This document shows positions 1 to 49,444 of a stretch of 64,000 nucleotides of DNA, one piece after another. The stretch spans positions 5,520,850-5,584,849 of the forward strand of contig CM035355.1 of assembly GCA_020137815.1 (NCBI GenBank), written 5' to 3'. The stretch's first letter is position 1; the number at the start of each line of letters is the position of its first letter. The position numbers and the translations under genes are program-made. The DNA comes from Hormiphora californensis. Taxonomy: Eukaryota > Ctenophora > Tentaculata > Cydippida > Pleurobrachiidae. The notes under the pieces are model-generated. The model searched no databases, was not told the DNA's origin, and saw nothing but the letters and a program-made list of their open reading frames with translations.

Positions 1-775
1 TTGGAATTGCGATCCAGTTCTGCGGAGCATTTTAGCCAAAAAATAATATGTTTTTATGTCATGCTGAATATCTCATCTGATACGTGTCCTACAATTGAGG
101 GCTGCCATACTTTTCTCTACTTGATATCCTAGTACTTTAGTACTCGAGAGAAGAGAGAGATTTACATTAGTGAGTAGTGAGTACAATATATGGAATACTG
201 GCCGAGTAGCCATTATTAGCAATAGTTTTATTGCGTTGCTCTCTCCTTGGCCGAGTTACAGTAGTTTCTAATTATTATACTAAAAGTAATTATTATACTA
301 CTTATGGTTGGTATGTTCATTTCCTTGAATATTATTTGAATATTATTTTATAATTTATATCTCGGCATTAACTGTTATCGAACATTATCTGTGCTCTACA
401 GACTCTTCTGGAACTTTCTCCAGTGTTCTCTAATCTCTATTTTGGTAATAAAAAGAGCTAGAGAGTCAATAACTGTATCATGGAACTTTCTCCAGTGTTC
501 TCTATCTATTTTGGTAATAAAAAGAGAGTCGTTATGTACTATCACGGGTGACCTATGCATGTTGTAGGAGTATTACGACGTAGTATTTTCACTTGTGTTG
601 TAACTCGTGTTAGAATTCGTATTTATTTTGAAACCTTCTCTTGATTCCCCAGACCTAACATTCTCTAGTCAAGCTGTGCTCCTACCGATAGTACTAACCC
701 ATCTTATTCCCTTTAGCAATACAAGACAAACTGAATATATAGATTAACTGAAAATGGAGAGTGTTTGGGCGAGTT
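1..775. other. intergenic, no gene seen
   Basis: AT-rich sequence with no convincing reading frame. It contains a tandem duplication of about 72 bp (409-480 and 481-531), with each copy starting TGGAACTTTCTCCAGTG. The 5' UTR and promoter of the downstream ankyrin gene should lie in the last few hundred bases, but no clear core promoter element was identified. Confidence 0.5.
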
Positions 776-8443
<7,668 letters not shown>

Positions 8444-8447
8444 CTGT

Positions 8448-8453
8448 TATTAA
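8448..8453 (+). terminator. poly(A) signal ATTAAA of the ankyrin gene
   Basis: ATTAAA hexamer just after the TAA stop. The position is plausible for 3' end formation, though unusually close to the stop. Confidence 0.4.
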
Positions 8454-9431
8454 AGCACAGTTAACAGCTCTCTAGTGTGCAGACTGCAGTGTGCAGAACT
8501 ATTATACCTGACACTTCCGTGACCATTCCCCTTCTTTTTGAACAATGAAAAACTATCTCAAACTCTACCAGTACCATATCTTATGTGCTGTGATCAGCCC
8601 TTACATGAGTCGTGTTTTACTCAAGTGTGTCCAGATAGTCCGAGCAAATCCCATCTTTAACCAAAGCATGTTCTTTAGATTTTTAGGAGACATTAGTTGT
8701 TGGTCCGTGTGTGTATTTGACCACATTTTTAGGCGTCATGTGAGCTACTACACTGGAAAAAGTTCACACAAGAAGGAGATGAGGTTTATATCAGAATGTG
8801 ATATCACATTTCAAGGGTTAAATGCCAGATAGGGGAGGGAAATCTGATCTGCAGAGAGCGACGAAGATCAGGGGAAAACATTATGTGATAATAAACCACC
8901 CCAGACAATTAGATCACATCGTTGATATTGTGATTGTTTTTGTGGCACACATCATGTTTGTGTCACCCTCCAGAATATATTATGATTCCTCAGACGGCAG
9001 TGTGTGACATGTGTATGGTGTAGAAAACATACTGGTTCTGTTTGTTACATTTATTTATTTTTAGCCTTTTACAAAAACCGAAGAGTTTACTATTATGTAT
9101 ATCAAGTTGGTCGTGTGTTCGGAATAAGCGACACAAAATCACAGATGTTTGGAATAAGCGAGTTAAAACTTCGCTGCGAGATCCAATTCCAATTCCGCAA
9201 ATCGAGCCATCACCATGGTTCTCTGTTCCGACAAAAGCGCTACAAACCGCACGCGCGCAAACATGCGCATGTCAAAAGTACGCTACCGTCAACAATTAAA
9301 AACGTCAGCGCGCAAAAGGCCTTTAGAAAATAACGCCGCGCTTGAGTTTGTTCATTTGCGCGCAGCGATTTTGGATATTTTGTCAAAATCTGGAATGCAA
9401 AAAATTTGATTTTCGGTTTCGTGTTTCCATT
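8454..9431. other. intergenic, no gene seen
   Basis: Short open frames here (for example 8545-8832) show no recognisable domain, no coding-like composition and no splice context. The stretch after 9230 is rich in CpG and GCGC words and leads into an interspersed repeat. Confidence 0.5.
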
Positions 9432-10018
9432 GGAATGCGCTGCAGCCCCCTCATGCGCGCACCCCCGCAACGAGGGGACTGAAGGGAATGCCGCGCGCGC
9501 GTTTGGCCTGAGCTCAGGACGGGCCCGGCTGGGTCGAAAATAACTTTGCGAGCGAAAAAACGGCGGTGCTTATAACTTTGGCCCCTGAAGTCCGTTTTGC
9601 TTGATTCTTTCACTAGCTGTTAGATCTGACAATTATCTACCTTGCTGTTTTTGAGAGAAGTTAATTGGATTTGAGGAGGCTGAGCAATAGCCGTTCAAAG
9701 ATTGGTTGTTTTCAAAAAGTGACGTCACAGATTTCTGCAGGGACACTTTGTTTCAAATTTGAATTAAAATCTCGAATTTTTTTATTTTACCGCACTCGAT
9801 TTTGCGGAGTTTGGTTCATATCTCCTGTTCCTGATAAGATAGAGACCTGAAACCGGTTGCATTTGAAAGCTGTTATCTTCCTCTTTCCAACGCTACCAAA
9901 ACGATTTCTGTACCTTATCTGGAACCGGAGATATGATTGATTATGTATTCCCCCCTAGCGCGGTATTCCCTCCAGGCCCCTTATATTATATTATAAGGGG
10001 CCTGCAACGTATGCCAAG
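9432..10018 (+). mobile_element. interspersed repeat, copy A (non-coding, likely non-autonomous DNA element)
   Basis: About 590 bp, closely similar to 61333-61898 in the opposite orientation. It runs from a GC-rich end with CCCCTCATGCGCGCACCCCC, through a TGACGTCA-containing middle, to a short perfect hairpin (about 9975-10004) built from AGGCCCCTTATA and its complement. No open frame of note. The two copies differ by scattered substitutions and small indels. Confidence 0.8.
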
Positions 10019-10345
10019 TGTTTCCAAAATTAAAAGTAAAAAGTCAAGACGTCCAGAGAGTACCTTAACTAAAGTCTAAAACCCCATCATTAAAGTCCGT
10101 TTCAAGCGACTTGACCCGTAATTCTTGGAATTCGGCGCATCGCGCGTGTATTTACAAAGGGGAAATCCTGAATTTCCAGGAATCTCAGGTCAAGTCGTTT
10201 GAAACGCACTTTAGTTAGGGAAGTATATAAAAAGTTACATTTAAGTTAACTTATAGGAGACACAATAGCTTCGACCGCCACAAACGTCTTTTCATCCAGG
10301 TCTTCAAACATTTTGATTGTTTAACGCCGCAAACTAAATTCAGGA

Positions 10346-31888
<21,543 letters not shown>

Positions 31889-33799
31889 AATAACTAATTG
31901 ACTAATTGATTTCAGTTGATTTATTTGAAGAGATTTATTTATTCCGATATGTGCAGTACTAATATTAAAAAGTGTAGATAGATTAGTGTTATGTTTGTTT
32001 AATTATTTTGGTTATGAACATTATGTCGGGTTAAAACTCTAATATGTATTTTCAGTATGTCCATCATGTTTTGCGAGATGTTTCTTTGGATTGTGTATGT
32101 GAGAGATGATCTAGTAGGGAATTCTAAAATCTATTAATTATGATCCCCTCTCTCTCTGACAATGTCGTTCTCTTTTCCAACTTTGTTTGTTTATTTTAGA
32201 AATGTGTGTCTCTAAAGGGCTCCCTGTGTGTGGCAACTCACCCCCTCTTAGCAGAGCTCACCCATTATCTCTCTCTCTGATCTTGTCAAACCTTGCCCTG
32301 CCATCTCTTTAACTGCTATTAGAGGGTGGTCCTTCACAGAGCTCTGTTGGTACGGACAGACACACTCGTGGTTCACATCATATGGTATGGAGTGAAGTAG
32401 GCGCATGGTCAGAAATGCCGAAATTGTGTCCTTTACATAGAAAGCAATCCACCGCGCGCGACGCGCACCAATCGTGTTCAAGAGCCGATCTTTCTCTTGT
32501 GCAGAGGAGGGCTCCCACTGAGGCACGCGGCAGCGAGGTCGCGGTTTAAATTTCGGTGAAAAGAGAGTGAGTTCCACACGAGAGAGAAAGATAAATGTTT
32601 CTCGAAATTTCATGTCAGCATGTGGAGATCGGTACTTGAAAGAAAGGGGGTACACGCTAAACAAGTTTCTCTATATTTTTATAAAAAAGGAATTAACATT
32701 GCGCATATCAGCTGGTAAAACAGTCTCCTCTCTCTCTCACGCACATAAATGTCTGTCTCTCTCTCTCCAATCTTCACTCTCTCTCTCTCTATCGGTCTGT
32801 CTCACTACAGACACTAACTAGACATCTATCACAGGGCACCAAACAGAAAAATAATACGGGGACTATCATGATCAGGGTATAAGAATCTAAAATATAATAA
32901 TACGCGGCCAGAGTAGTCTTGGAGGGAGAAGATTGCCCATCACATGATGAGAAAATGAGACAAAAACATCTCTCTCTTCCAAGAACACGCTACCCGGAGA
33001 TAATATCTTAACCCAGAAAAAGACGGGGAATATTTCCAAGGAAACTACCAGTAGAATGATAATGAATCAATTTTCAAATTCCATATTTTATCTCTTTTTC
33101 TCTGACTATCGTTTACAGAAAAAATGACTTGACAGAAAAAAATAACAGTTGGGATGTATATTGTGGGGGGTGCGCTTTGTGGTGTGTAGTTTTTACATTA
33201 TAAAAATCCTCAATCAACAAAACTAAAATTTTTAAAAGAAAGTCGAAAACACAAACAAACTTTTAAAACGTTTAAGCAATCGAGTCTCTTTCTTTCTCTT
33301 TTTTGTTCAGGGGCAGCGATAACTGCAGTGGAACAGTAGATGAGAGACTCAGTCGTACACACACTGACAAACAGACGAACCTGGTTTGAACCACGGTTTG
33401 TATAGTGTACATGACTCAAGAATAAGGGTGATCTTTCTCTCCATGATCTACTCCTCTCTCGTTCATTGCACCATTGCTAAAACTGCAAAAATCACCGACC
33501 CCCCGAACAATCTCATCAGATCATATCTCTCGCACGAATAACACATTCAGCCTATACCAGTCAACTCCTTTTAAAAAAGTACACAACTTGTTCTAAATTG
33601 AACATGGTGGGGGTGGGAAAGGGTGGATTATTATTTCTAAAAGATCGGTCTATCTATAATCTAAAAAGTGTCTAAAGCGGGCTAAATAATAATTCTAATT
33701 GATTCTCCAATGTTTTTTAACAAACCCCAGATCTTTCTTTGAAAGATATATACTCCCTTTCACAACCCTTTCACTCTCTTTCTCAGCTCTCTCTCCAAG
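31889..33799. other. intergenic between PDXDC1 and a LINE fragment
   Basis: PDXDC1 3' UTR with an ATTAAA poly(A) signal at 31964-31969. Otherwise AT-rich, with short CT runs (32755-32795). The open frame on the minus strand at 32248-32664 shows no known domain and is not supported as a gene. Confidence 0.5.
31964..31969 (+). terminator. poly(A) signal ATTAAA of PDXDC1
   Basis: ATTAAA about 75 bp past the TGA stop, followed by A-rich and GT-rich sequence, as expected for metazoan 3' end processing. Confidence 0.5.
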
Positions 33800-33900
33800 A
33801 ACCGACCGAAACAAGTAAACAACCAATCAGAACTCGTTATTTAGGTCACGTGACTGGTTATCAGCCAATCAGGGACCAGTATTTCCTGATTCGGTCGGTT
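33800..33900 (+). mobile_element. MITE of about 100 bp, copy 2, inverted termini AACCGACCGA
   Basis: Second copy of the element at 10950-11051, in the same orientation and differing at only a few positions. Termini AACCGACCGA and TCGGTCGGTT are intact. Confidence 0.75.
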
Positions 33901-34452
33901 CACGTCTCTCTCATTCCTCTCTCAATAAATTAGGGGTTATTGATATTACATAGTAACAGGAGATAGTACATCACGAGCTGAACTGCACTCTTTACAACCC
34001 CACCCTGTACCGTGATATATCACTCCTTTCTCTCACTTCCCTAAATATCTGATCATCCTCTCCAGATCATCCTTCTGCACATCCTCTCTCAGACTATCAG
34101 AGAAGAGCACCGGAAGGAAGGATCAGATCAACAGGGACAAAAGTGATACTCTGACTTTATCTCATAATTCACCACGAAAGAGGGAGGGTTGGGGTGATCT
34201 GATGCACCCAGGGGACACTCCAAGCTACATCATAGATGGCAAAATAGAAAGTGGGCGTCATCCCCAAGTGCATCTAGAATCCCGTTCCTCTAAAAGTTCC
34301 CTCTCTCTAAATTGTCTCCAGCGGAGATTACTAAGTGGTGTTTACTGTTTAGGGAGACAAAGTGATGTTTGGAGGTGATTACCGGCAAGGGTGGGAGAGT
34401 GCTCTTATCTATCTTTAGTTACCTCCACCAACACGCTACATAGTAGGTATGG
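33901..34452. other. intergenic, no gene seen
   Basis: AT-rich with short CT stretches. No recognisable frame. Confidence 0.4.
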
Positions 34453-34464
34453 TTGGTGGGGCAG

Positions 34465-34513
<49 letters not shown>

Positions 34514-35556
34514 GGCTTGAGGTATTTCTCACTGGAAGAACGCAAGTTGTAATAGTAGACGGAGTACCGTCTTACCCCACTACTGTAATTTCTGGTGTAC
34601 CCCAAGGTACAGTGTTAGCTAGCCTACTGTTCATTATTTACATGAACGATTTACCCTCATACATAAAACACTGCAGGGTTAAGATATTTGTTGACGATGC
34701 CAAGTTACAGAAGTCAATAAAAAATAATCACGATCATCAACTCCTTCTTGATGATCTGAACAATGTGAAAAAGTGGGCTAGAGAAAATAAAATGGAACTG
34801 AACGAGAACAAGTTCCAATTATTGCAACACGGCCCAACTTCCGAACTAAAGGTGCCATATGAGAGCGATAACGGAATAAGAATCTCCGGGGACGATGCCG
34901 TTCGTGACCTGGGCATTCTTATTGATCCTGAACTGAATTGGAAAGCTCAATTAGCCGAGATGACTCGCAAAGCTGGTACAATGGCATCATGGATTCTAAG
35001 AACGTTCAGTACTAGGAAAAAAGAACATCTTCTCCAACTGTACAAAACCTATGTACTCCCGCACCTTGAATACTGTTCGGCATTGTGGTGCCCCTACGAA
35101 ATCGGTCAAATCGAACAGATAGAGGCTGTTCAAAGAGCATTTACAGCTAACATTGATGGTTGTGAAGCTATGAACTACTGGGAAAGACTAGTCCATCTTG
35201 ACCTGTACTCCCTCCAAAGGAGAAGGGAAAGATTTAAGATCATATCAATGTGGAAGATTCACATCGGACTTGCCCCCAACCACTACAATATCTCATTCCG
35301 GAACTCCGTGAGGCATGGACCAACTGCTGAAAGGCCCATTGGTAAAGCCTCTCGTAAAGGAATAAATACCAAGTTATTCAACGGATTCACTTCCTCTGCT
35401 ATTGGGCTTTTTAATTCAGTACCGGCAATGGTCAAGAATAAGAAGACCCTGGAAGAAATGAAATCTACCCTGGATAAACACTTATCCCAAATGCCAGACC
35501 AGCCTCCGACCAGAGGTTACATGCGAAGGAATAATAATAGCATTCTGGACTGGTAA
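34453..35556 (+). mobile_element. 5'-truncated LINE fragment, reverse transcriptase C-terminal half (CR1/Jockey-like)
   Basis: After an artificial start inside a CT repeat, the frame from about 34513 carries reverse-transcriptase motifs: GVPQGTVLASLLFIIYMNDL, the catalytic box IFVDDAKL and the thumb region (DLGILIDPELNW, YVLPHLEYCSALWCPY), ending at a TAA after about 345 residues. Endonuclease and the N-terminal RT half are missing. The box is FVDD instead of the usual YADD/FADD, which keeps both aspartates. No RNase H. CT repeats on both sides (34471-34510 and 35633-35660) suggest insertion into a microsatellite or a microsatellite-like 3' end. The frame is intact, so the copy may be recent. 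Confidence 0.88.
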
Positions 35557-35630
35557 TACCTTGGCCCATATCTGAAATATAGGGACCGAGCGGTACCACC
35601 GCTGAACCTCCTCCGAGGATCTCCGAGGAC

Positions 35631-35661
<31 letters not shown>

Positions 35662-36281
35662 TCTAGCTCTCTCTCACTCTTTCTCTCTCTTTCTCTCTCA
35701 TTCTCAACTCGTGTGTACCACTTCAAATTCCAGTCTTTCTGCTTATTACCGCAGCACTCTCACTCACTCAGCCTTCTTCTCATAAAAAGCGGCGTACCTA
35801 AAACCATACCATTCTGGAAGATAGAATGGGGAAAATAACGGACTGACAAACTGTCTCACACACTCACATATATATATATATAATAACATGATATGAGCTA
35901 TCTCTGTCGGCGGAAATATATAACGTATTCAGAAGAGAGGTGTCAGAACATCTATACACACACACATGTGTTCTTCTTCTCTTTCTCTCTATTTCGGATC
36001 AAATCGAGTAAAGGAGTGTATTTTAGACTAAAAAACCGGCAGATTGGTATAATCTCTCTCTTCAGAGTCTCTTCCTCTCTTTCCCATCATCATCATCAAA
36101 TATTCCATCTCCCAAACTGTCTATATATCACGGCGCGATACCACCACCAACAACAACGTTCTCGCATTTCTCTCTTTCTCGGCGCCTCGTCTGATTGTCA
36201 TAATAAGAGGATCTGGAGATCAGAGGGAGGGTAAAGATCACACATCTCTCTCTCCCTCACTCCTCACCTCTCATCCCCCTC
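35557..36281. other. LINE 3' end and downstream flank of the POU-S gene
   Basis: LINE 3' UTR followed by interrupted CT repeats (35633-35705), then AT-rich sequence with CA and TA runs (35860-35885). It may also hold the 3' UTR of the minus-strand POU-S gene. No homeodomain-like frame was found on the minus strand. Confidence 0.4.
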
Positions 36282-44158
<7,877 letters not shown>

Positions 44159-44700
44159 AGGCCTTAGGAGGGGGAGTGTGGTGGATAACAGGGAGAGAGT
44201 GAGGGAGAGGGAAGGGGGAGCTGAGGGGAAGGAGAGAGATAGAGAGTGAAAGGGAGAGGGGGAGAGGGAGCTGAGGGGAAGGAGAGACAGGGATAGAGAG
44301 GGGGAAGGAGAGAGATTGGGGCCTTCAAGAGAGAAAATGGTGACGAAGGGTAAGATGAAGGGATTTTAGAAAGGCGCGAGAACGATTGCGTTAGGAGCTG
44401 GTGCTCGGGGCAGGTGTAAAAAGCCGTCATTAAAAAGGGATGATGGTCTTCTAGTAGAGAGTGGCCTAGGGAGAGGGGAAGATAGTGTGGGTGAACAGTT
44501 CAGAGAGCTCAGAGAGAAAGAAGCGTATGAACCAGAGAAGGGCCCACCTGTCGATTTCAGTAGAGATAATATTTCAAGAGGGGGGGAGGGAGAAAAACAC
44601 ATTTATACTCGGCTCGTGAAACGACTGAAATATAAACGAAAAAAGAACATATATATTTAACAGATAAAATATTGGTATGTTGATATTGATTAAAAAACAA
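44159..44700. other. 5' region of the POU-S gene / NSE4 downstream flank
   Basis: Purine-rich, with two copies of a GGGAGCTGAGGGGAAGGAGA motif (about 44216 and 44266). No coding frame supported. Probably contains the 5' UTR and promoter of the POU-S gene and the 3' UTR of NSE4 transcribed into it. Confidence 0.4.
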
Positions 44701-44817
44701 CGTCTTCGATCAATTTAATAATTTACTAAAATAAAGTGATTCTGATGTTGGGACACATACAAATGTCTCCGGGGTAGAAACATTATTTTAATGGGTATTA
44801 TAAGTGGGGGAGAACAA

Positions 44818-45773
44818 TCAACACTCATCCATGAGAGGCTTGGTAATACCCAACTCCCTGATGAGAGACCTCCACTTTTCCATTGACATGGAGACCACAA
44901 CCTGAGAGGGGTGGATGGCCCGGGTAGTCCCCGGTGTAGCGGGGATATCACCACCATCTCCACCGCCCCCATTAGAAGGGTCCTTTCTTCCCGAATTTTA
45001 CCACCGGGATATTATCGTCATCCAGAAAGAGTTTCACCCTCCCGTCCTTGACAAGAAATGACAGGTGGAAGAGGTTTTCTACAGTTGTGGAAAATGAAGT
45101 GGGGTGGATAATTAACTCGAAAAAAGGAACATGTGGGTAGGGGGAGTTAGGAGCACCGGTTAGCCGATGGACAGACTTCATCACCCTCTTCACCTCCTTC
45201 GTTGTCGCCTCCTCCTGCTCCTGTTTTTCAATCAGAACAGGCTTCTTTTTAGCACTCTCCTCCGGCCGTTTCTGAACATTTCGCTGTCGGGCAGCCCGTT
45301 TCTTAATCTCTGGTTCAGTTGCTAGTGGCCCGTAGATGAGATCCAGTTTTGCAGGTGCGTTGAAAACATTAGTCGCCACAACACCCAGTTTAGACCACAC
45401 AACCTCACCCGCTTCATTAGTCATCCTCTTCGCGAGTTCGGACGCAAAGAAAGTCCTGTCAAACTCGTGTATGTCAGTTTGGAGGTTCTGTGCCTTCTCG
45501 TTAGCAAGCTCTGCAACGAACATCAGACACTCACTATCAAAAGCAGCCTCTCTCGGTGTAGTAACGTTAGTATACATGGTGTTGAGGATCCTGTATTATC
45601 TCCAATAACCCAGTGGAATCAGGCCGAACTAGTTCCGATCGACGCTCATGTAGACTCATCTGCAGTAAACTGTACTTGATACGCAGGTCAGTTGATGCTT
45701 TGAGGTCCTCTTCAGTGGGCATTGCCAGCGCTGCAGCAGCCGCGGTGTCGTCAGGGGCTTCATTGTCCGACAT
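44818..45773 (-). CDS. NSMCE4: NSE4 homologue (SMC5/6 complex kleisin), two +1 frame breaks
   Basis: About 317 residues once read across two breaks; no intron. Residues 1-62 come from frame 1 (start ATG 45773; DLRIKYSLLQ, PDSTGLLEII). After c45590 homology continues in the +1 frame (ILNTMYTNVTTPREAAFD), then a basic linker and the C-terminal NSE4 winged-helix region (VPFFELIIHPTSF, TVENLFHLSFLVKDGRV). Near 44977-44992 homology jumps again by +1, giving the conserved end SQVVVSMSMEKWRSLIREL, with a stop at 44818. NSE4 is the kleisin linking SMC5 and SMC6 heads in DNA repair; length is near that of EID3. Both breaks need one base skipped. They could be sequence errors, recent pseudogenisation or recoding. 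Conservation on both sides argues against an old pseudogene. Confidence 0.82.
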
Positions 45774-45849
45774 AAGGGCTGTGCTAAATAGGAGGAAATC
45801 GTTAGAGGTGTGCCGCCTAGGAGATTGTCAAAGTGATGGCGACAGGATT

Positions 45850-45853
<4 letters not shown>

Positions 45854-45930
<77 letters not shown>
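45854..45930. repeat. (GA)n microsatellite upstream of NSE4
   Basis: About 75 bp of GA, followed by imperfect purine repeats to 45980, about 80 bp upstream of the NSE4 start codon. Confidence 0.93.
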
Positions 45931-45932
<2 letters not shown>

Positions 45933-45984
45933 GAGAGAGGGGAGAGAGAAAGGGAGAGAGAGGGGGAGAAAGAGATGGGAGAGA

Positions 45985-46434
45985 TAAAAAACACAGGTGT
46001 AACAAAAGATCACTCAACAGAATCACACAAATAAACATCTACATGTACCGATCGGCGGTTTTTACAATTCCATAATCTGGTAAATAAAACAATCAAAACT
46101 CTCACTCTCTTCTTTATACAAACTTTATATACATCTGGTAATAAAATATAACGCGTGTCGGGGGGTCTCAAAATCAAATGATATAAAGGGGATCAACTCT
46201 ATCTAAATATATATTCTGTGAAATATGCAAATTACTACTCGCTTCACTATTCACTGGGAGAGAGCATGCAGCTCACTTTCTGTTTCTCTCCAATCTTTCC
46301 CTGCAACCCTCCATACTATGCTAGCATATTATATATTTATGCAAGCCTAATACAACCTTGACATATACGCACTTCAGGCAATTTCAACAGAGAGAGGGGA
46401 GAGCTTTATCACATAGAGATGATGGAGAGAGGTG
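45985..46434. other. short intergenic between NSE4 and UBXN11
   Basis: AT-rich sequence between the 5' end of NSE4 and the stop of UBXN11. No RNA gene or extra frame seen. It should carry the NSE4 promoter and the UBXN11 3' UTR. Confidence 0.4.
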
Positions 46435-47645
46435 TCAAAGATTACGTGCATGCACAGTTGCACTGGGAGTTAATCCTGCAGCTTCGAGAGTCTCGCTGTT
46501 ATCACTGTAAATTCGCCTCGGAAACGTTGTCCTAATTTCAAATGGTGATGTCGTGTGTTTGCTTATGAAGTCCCTCAGATCTCCGATAGTGGAGCTGTAG
46601 CTTAGTTTCACAATCAGCGTCTTGTCGCCCATTTTAACCCTCACAGTTGCAATCTCCCCCTCTACGGGGCCTCCCTCCTGGATCTGTTTGACAACATCAG
46701 TTTGAGCCACTGTAACTGACCCGAGGAGGGATGCAACGGAGGATCGGATATCAATAATTTTCCCATCCCTAACGACATTTGCAGGAAGTTTTTTGAGGAA
46801 CCGATCAGATCGCTCCGTTTGCAAGAACTCTGTGCCTTTTGCCGCACCGTCAGCACTCGCAACGTAACCACGGATATCGGCCAACTCTTTAGCTGCATCA
46901 GAAAGAGACTGACCCTCGCCGGGGAATGCAGCACGAGGATCCTCATACTCTTTTTCTCTCAGATCGTTAACCTTTATAGGGAATCCTTTCGGGTATCGGG
47001 CCTGAAGCTCACTGGGGAAGTATCCGTCTTGAAAATCTCGCATTAATTGTTCGGTGGCTGGATCCGCGTAAGGCCGGAAAGGGCCCTCGAACATAAGAAT
47101 GCCATTGGCATAAAGTGTGAGGGGTATGGGGTCGGGGTGAACAACTCGAGTGATCCCATCGCTGCCCTTTTCAACACTTCCAACACCATCCCCAGCTAGG
47201 ATGTTCAGCTCTTGGATGTTGTGTATCACCACAGGGAAGTCTGGGTTGTAAACCGAATGGGACTCCCCAGGGTTCCATGTACCTGTTGAAGTAGCTTTAT
47301 TGGTGTCCGCCGCGGCAGCAGAATCAGGTGATGGGGTGGTTAGAGGCTCATACTCATCGTTATCATCACCAATCCACACCATCCCGTAATCAGCGAGGAA
47401 CATCTCCATCTCCTGGATCTGTCTACACGCACGTGCATATTCTCTCTGGAGATGAGCCAATAACCGTCCTTTGTTATCCCCACCGTCACAACCCAACTTT
47501 ACCTTCATCTCGTGTAACTGCTGGTCTTTCGATCTGATGATTTCGTTTTTAGATTTTAGCTCATCCTCAACGGCACGTAGCCGCGCAGCCATACTGCTTA
47601 GAAGACTATCATCGTGACCACTCTTGCCAAACCGCGACATGCCCC
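46435..47645 (-). CDS. UBXN11: UBXN11 (socius) homologue, coiled coil - SEP - UBX
   Basis: One coding exon. The start is taken at ATG 47640, because a splice acceptor (CTTTATCTAG) ends just upstream, at 47646; reading on upstream would add 38 non-conserved residues. 401 residues. Residues about 18-85 form a coiled coil ending in the family-specific MEMFLADYGMVWIGD. Residues about 171-242 are a SEP domain (PIPLTLYANGILMFEGPFRP, DGYFPSELQARYPKGFPIKV, AFPGEG). Residues about 329-401 are a UBX domain (STIGDLRDFI, FEIRTTFPRRIY, TLEAAGLTPSATV). SEP-UBX proteins are p97/VCP cofactors; UBXN11 has also been linked to Rnd GTPases and actin. The proline-rich tail of the human protein is absent. A non-coding first exon upstream of 47646 is expected but not located. 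Confidence 0.93.
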
Positions 47646-48266
47646 CTAGATAAAGATTGGAAAGGTTAATTGATTCCAGGAAAGGGTGCAGCACCCATTT
47701 TCTCGGATGATCAAAATCGAAAATGATTTGTCCTGGTAAGGAGTTGGTCGTCATGTAAGCTCAGTAAAGCAGGGGCTACCGAGGTGAGAAGATTTTATCT
47801 TGGACAAACAAAATCTTGGAAAGAATATTGAGACAAGGCCCAAGGGACAGTGGAACGAGAGGGAGAGAGGAAAGGTGAGAGAAATTTTACTTCCCATTCC
47901 CGCTCTGAAAGACAAACAACAATGAATATCTCTCTTGAAATTCTCCCCCTCTCTCTCTAGTGCTGTCCCGATTCTCTCTCTCCCTCTCTCTCTCTAGTGC
48001 TGTCCCATTTCTTTTTCTCCCTCTCCCTCCCTCTCGGTGACTGTCTCCCCTTGGTACTCGAACTCCTAATATCTCTCTCATTCCACCTTCTCAAATGGTT
48101 GCTAGGGTCGATTAGAGAATCAGAGAGGGAGAGAGGGAAGGAATGAAACGCCACCTTTCTGGAACGTTCCAATGAACCTTACACACTCACATACGAACTC
48201 ATGTACGTTGACTCTCTCACCCACTCATATTCTCTTCTCTCTAATTCCCCTTCTCACTCTCTCTCT

Positions 48267-48347
<81 letters not shown>

Positions 48348-48914
48348 CCTCCTCTCTTGCCTTCTCCCTCTTGTCCCTCCTCCTTGCCATCCACGTGTAA
48401 AGAGCATCCTACAACCTCCCGCAATTGCTGGTAGAGCAGAGGGGGTATATGTTTGTCTGTGTGTGTTCCTGTCTTGGAAACGTGTACGATGCACAAGTCC
48501 CTGCGATTGGTGAGAGCAGGGTATATTGCGTGGGTGTAGCTGCACGTTCGTTTTGTGAAACGGAGATAGTCTTTAGCTTGAGAATTGGTAGCCTTCATGG
48601 CTCACTCTCTATCTAGTCGTGAAATTATAAGTTTGAAAGTAACTGAAGCAAACAAAGTTTTTGGTAGTCTTTTTTAAAAGGCGTTAGTACACAACCACAA
48701 AACAAGGACCAGTCCGACTTTAAAAAAAAGGAGACAAGTCCATCTTACTAAACACTGACCTACTAGGACGTTAATCCAAGTGTGGGTGACATTCTCACGT
48801 ACACTCTTTTACCATTCAGGTAAGTCAAATGAACACGACACTCGGTGTACAACACGTACTAAATGAACAAGGATCGATCCAACCCCTACCCTAAATCCCC
48901 TTTTTTACCTTCCC

Positions 48915-48952
<38 letters not shown>

Positions 48953-49440
48953 GTGTCTTTTCGTCTCTCTCACTCTCTGTATAATATATGCATATAATAT
49001 TCCTTAGGTTTGAATATTATATATATATATAGTATTTATGTATACGAGAGAGGCTGGCATGCGCTCAAGTATAAATTATGTAACATAATGAGTGTTCTGC
49101 ATATATATATATATTATATATAAGAGCTGGTGTGCATATTTAACGCCCATACTGCACAGAATAATATTCTTCTTGTGTTGTTGTGTGGCTTTGCGCTCTT
49201 ACACTTGTGTTTAATAAAGATCAGTTCGTGGCTGTTTTTTTCAAGCGATTGAAATCATCTGAAGTTGCCGTAAGGTTAAATGTAGCGTACCAGCATTATC
49301 TCTACATCTCACGATCTCAAGTCTCATGTGTAAAAGACTGGCCACAACTCACGTTCAATAATACACAGACAAACACATTCGTTCACTATAATCTCGTTCA
49401 TTTTCATTCCTCATAGCCTTTACATCTCAGTCTTGTTGTG
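47646..49440. other. UBXN11 upstream region, no gene seen
   Basis: Probably holds the UBXN11 first exon and promoter. Contains a tandem CTCTCTCTAGTGCTGTCCC motif (47950-48005), CT microsatellites (48258-48350; 48918-48950) and TA-rich runs (49018-49035; 49100-49122). No convincing coding frame. Confidence 0.45.
48256..48353. repeat. (CT)n microsatellite
   Basis: About 95 bp of CT with a few CTCC interruptions. Confidence 0.93.
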
Positions 49441-49444
49441 TTCT

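Noticed and set aside
8545-9333. Several short plus-strand frames after the ankyrin gene
   Set aside because: No domain or conserved motif, and they lie after a plausible poly(A) signal.
32248-32664. Minus-strand frame of 138 residues
   Set aside because: No recognisable domain, odd mixed composition, no splice or poly(A) context; probably chance.
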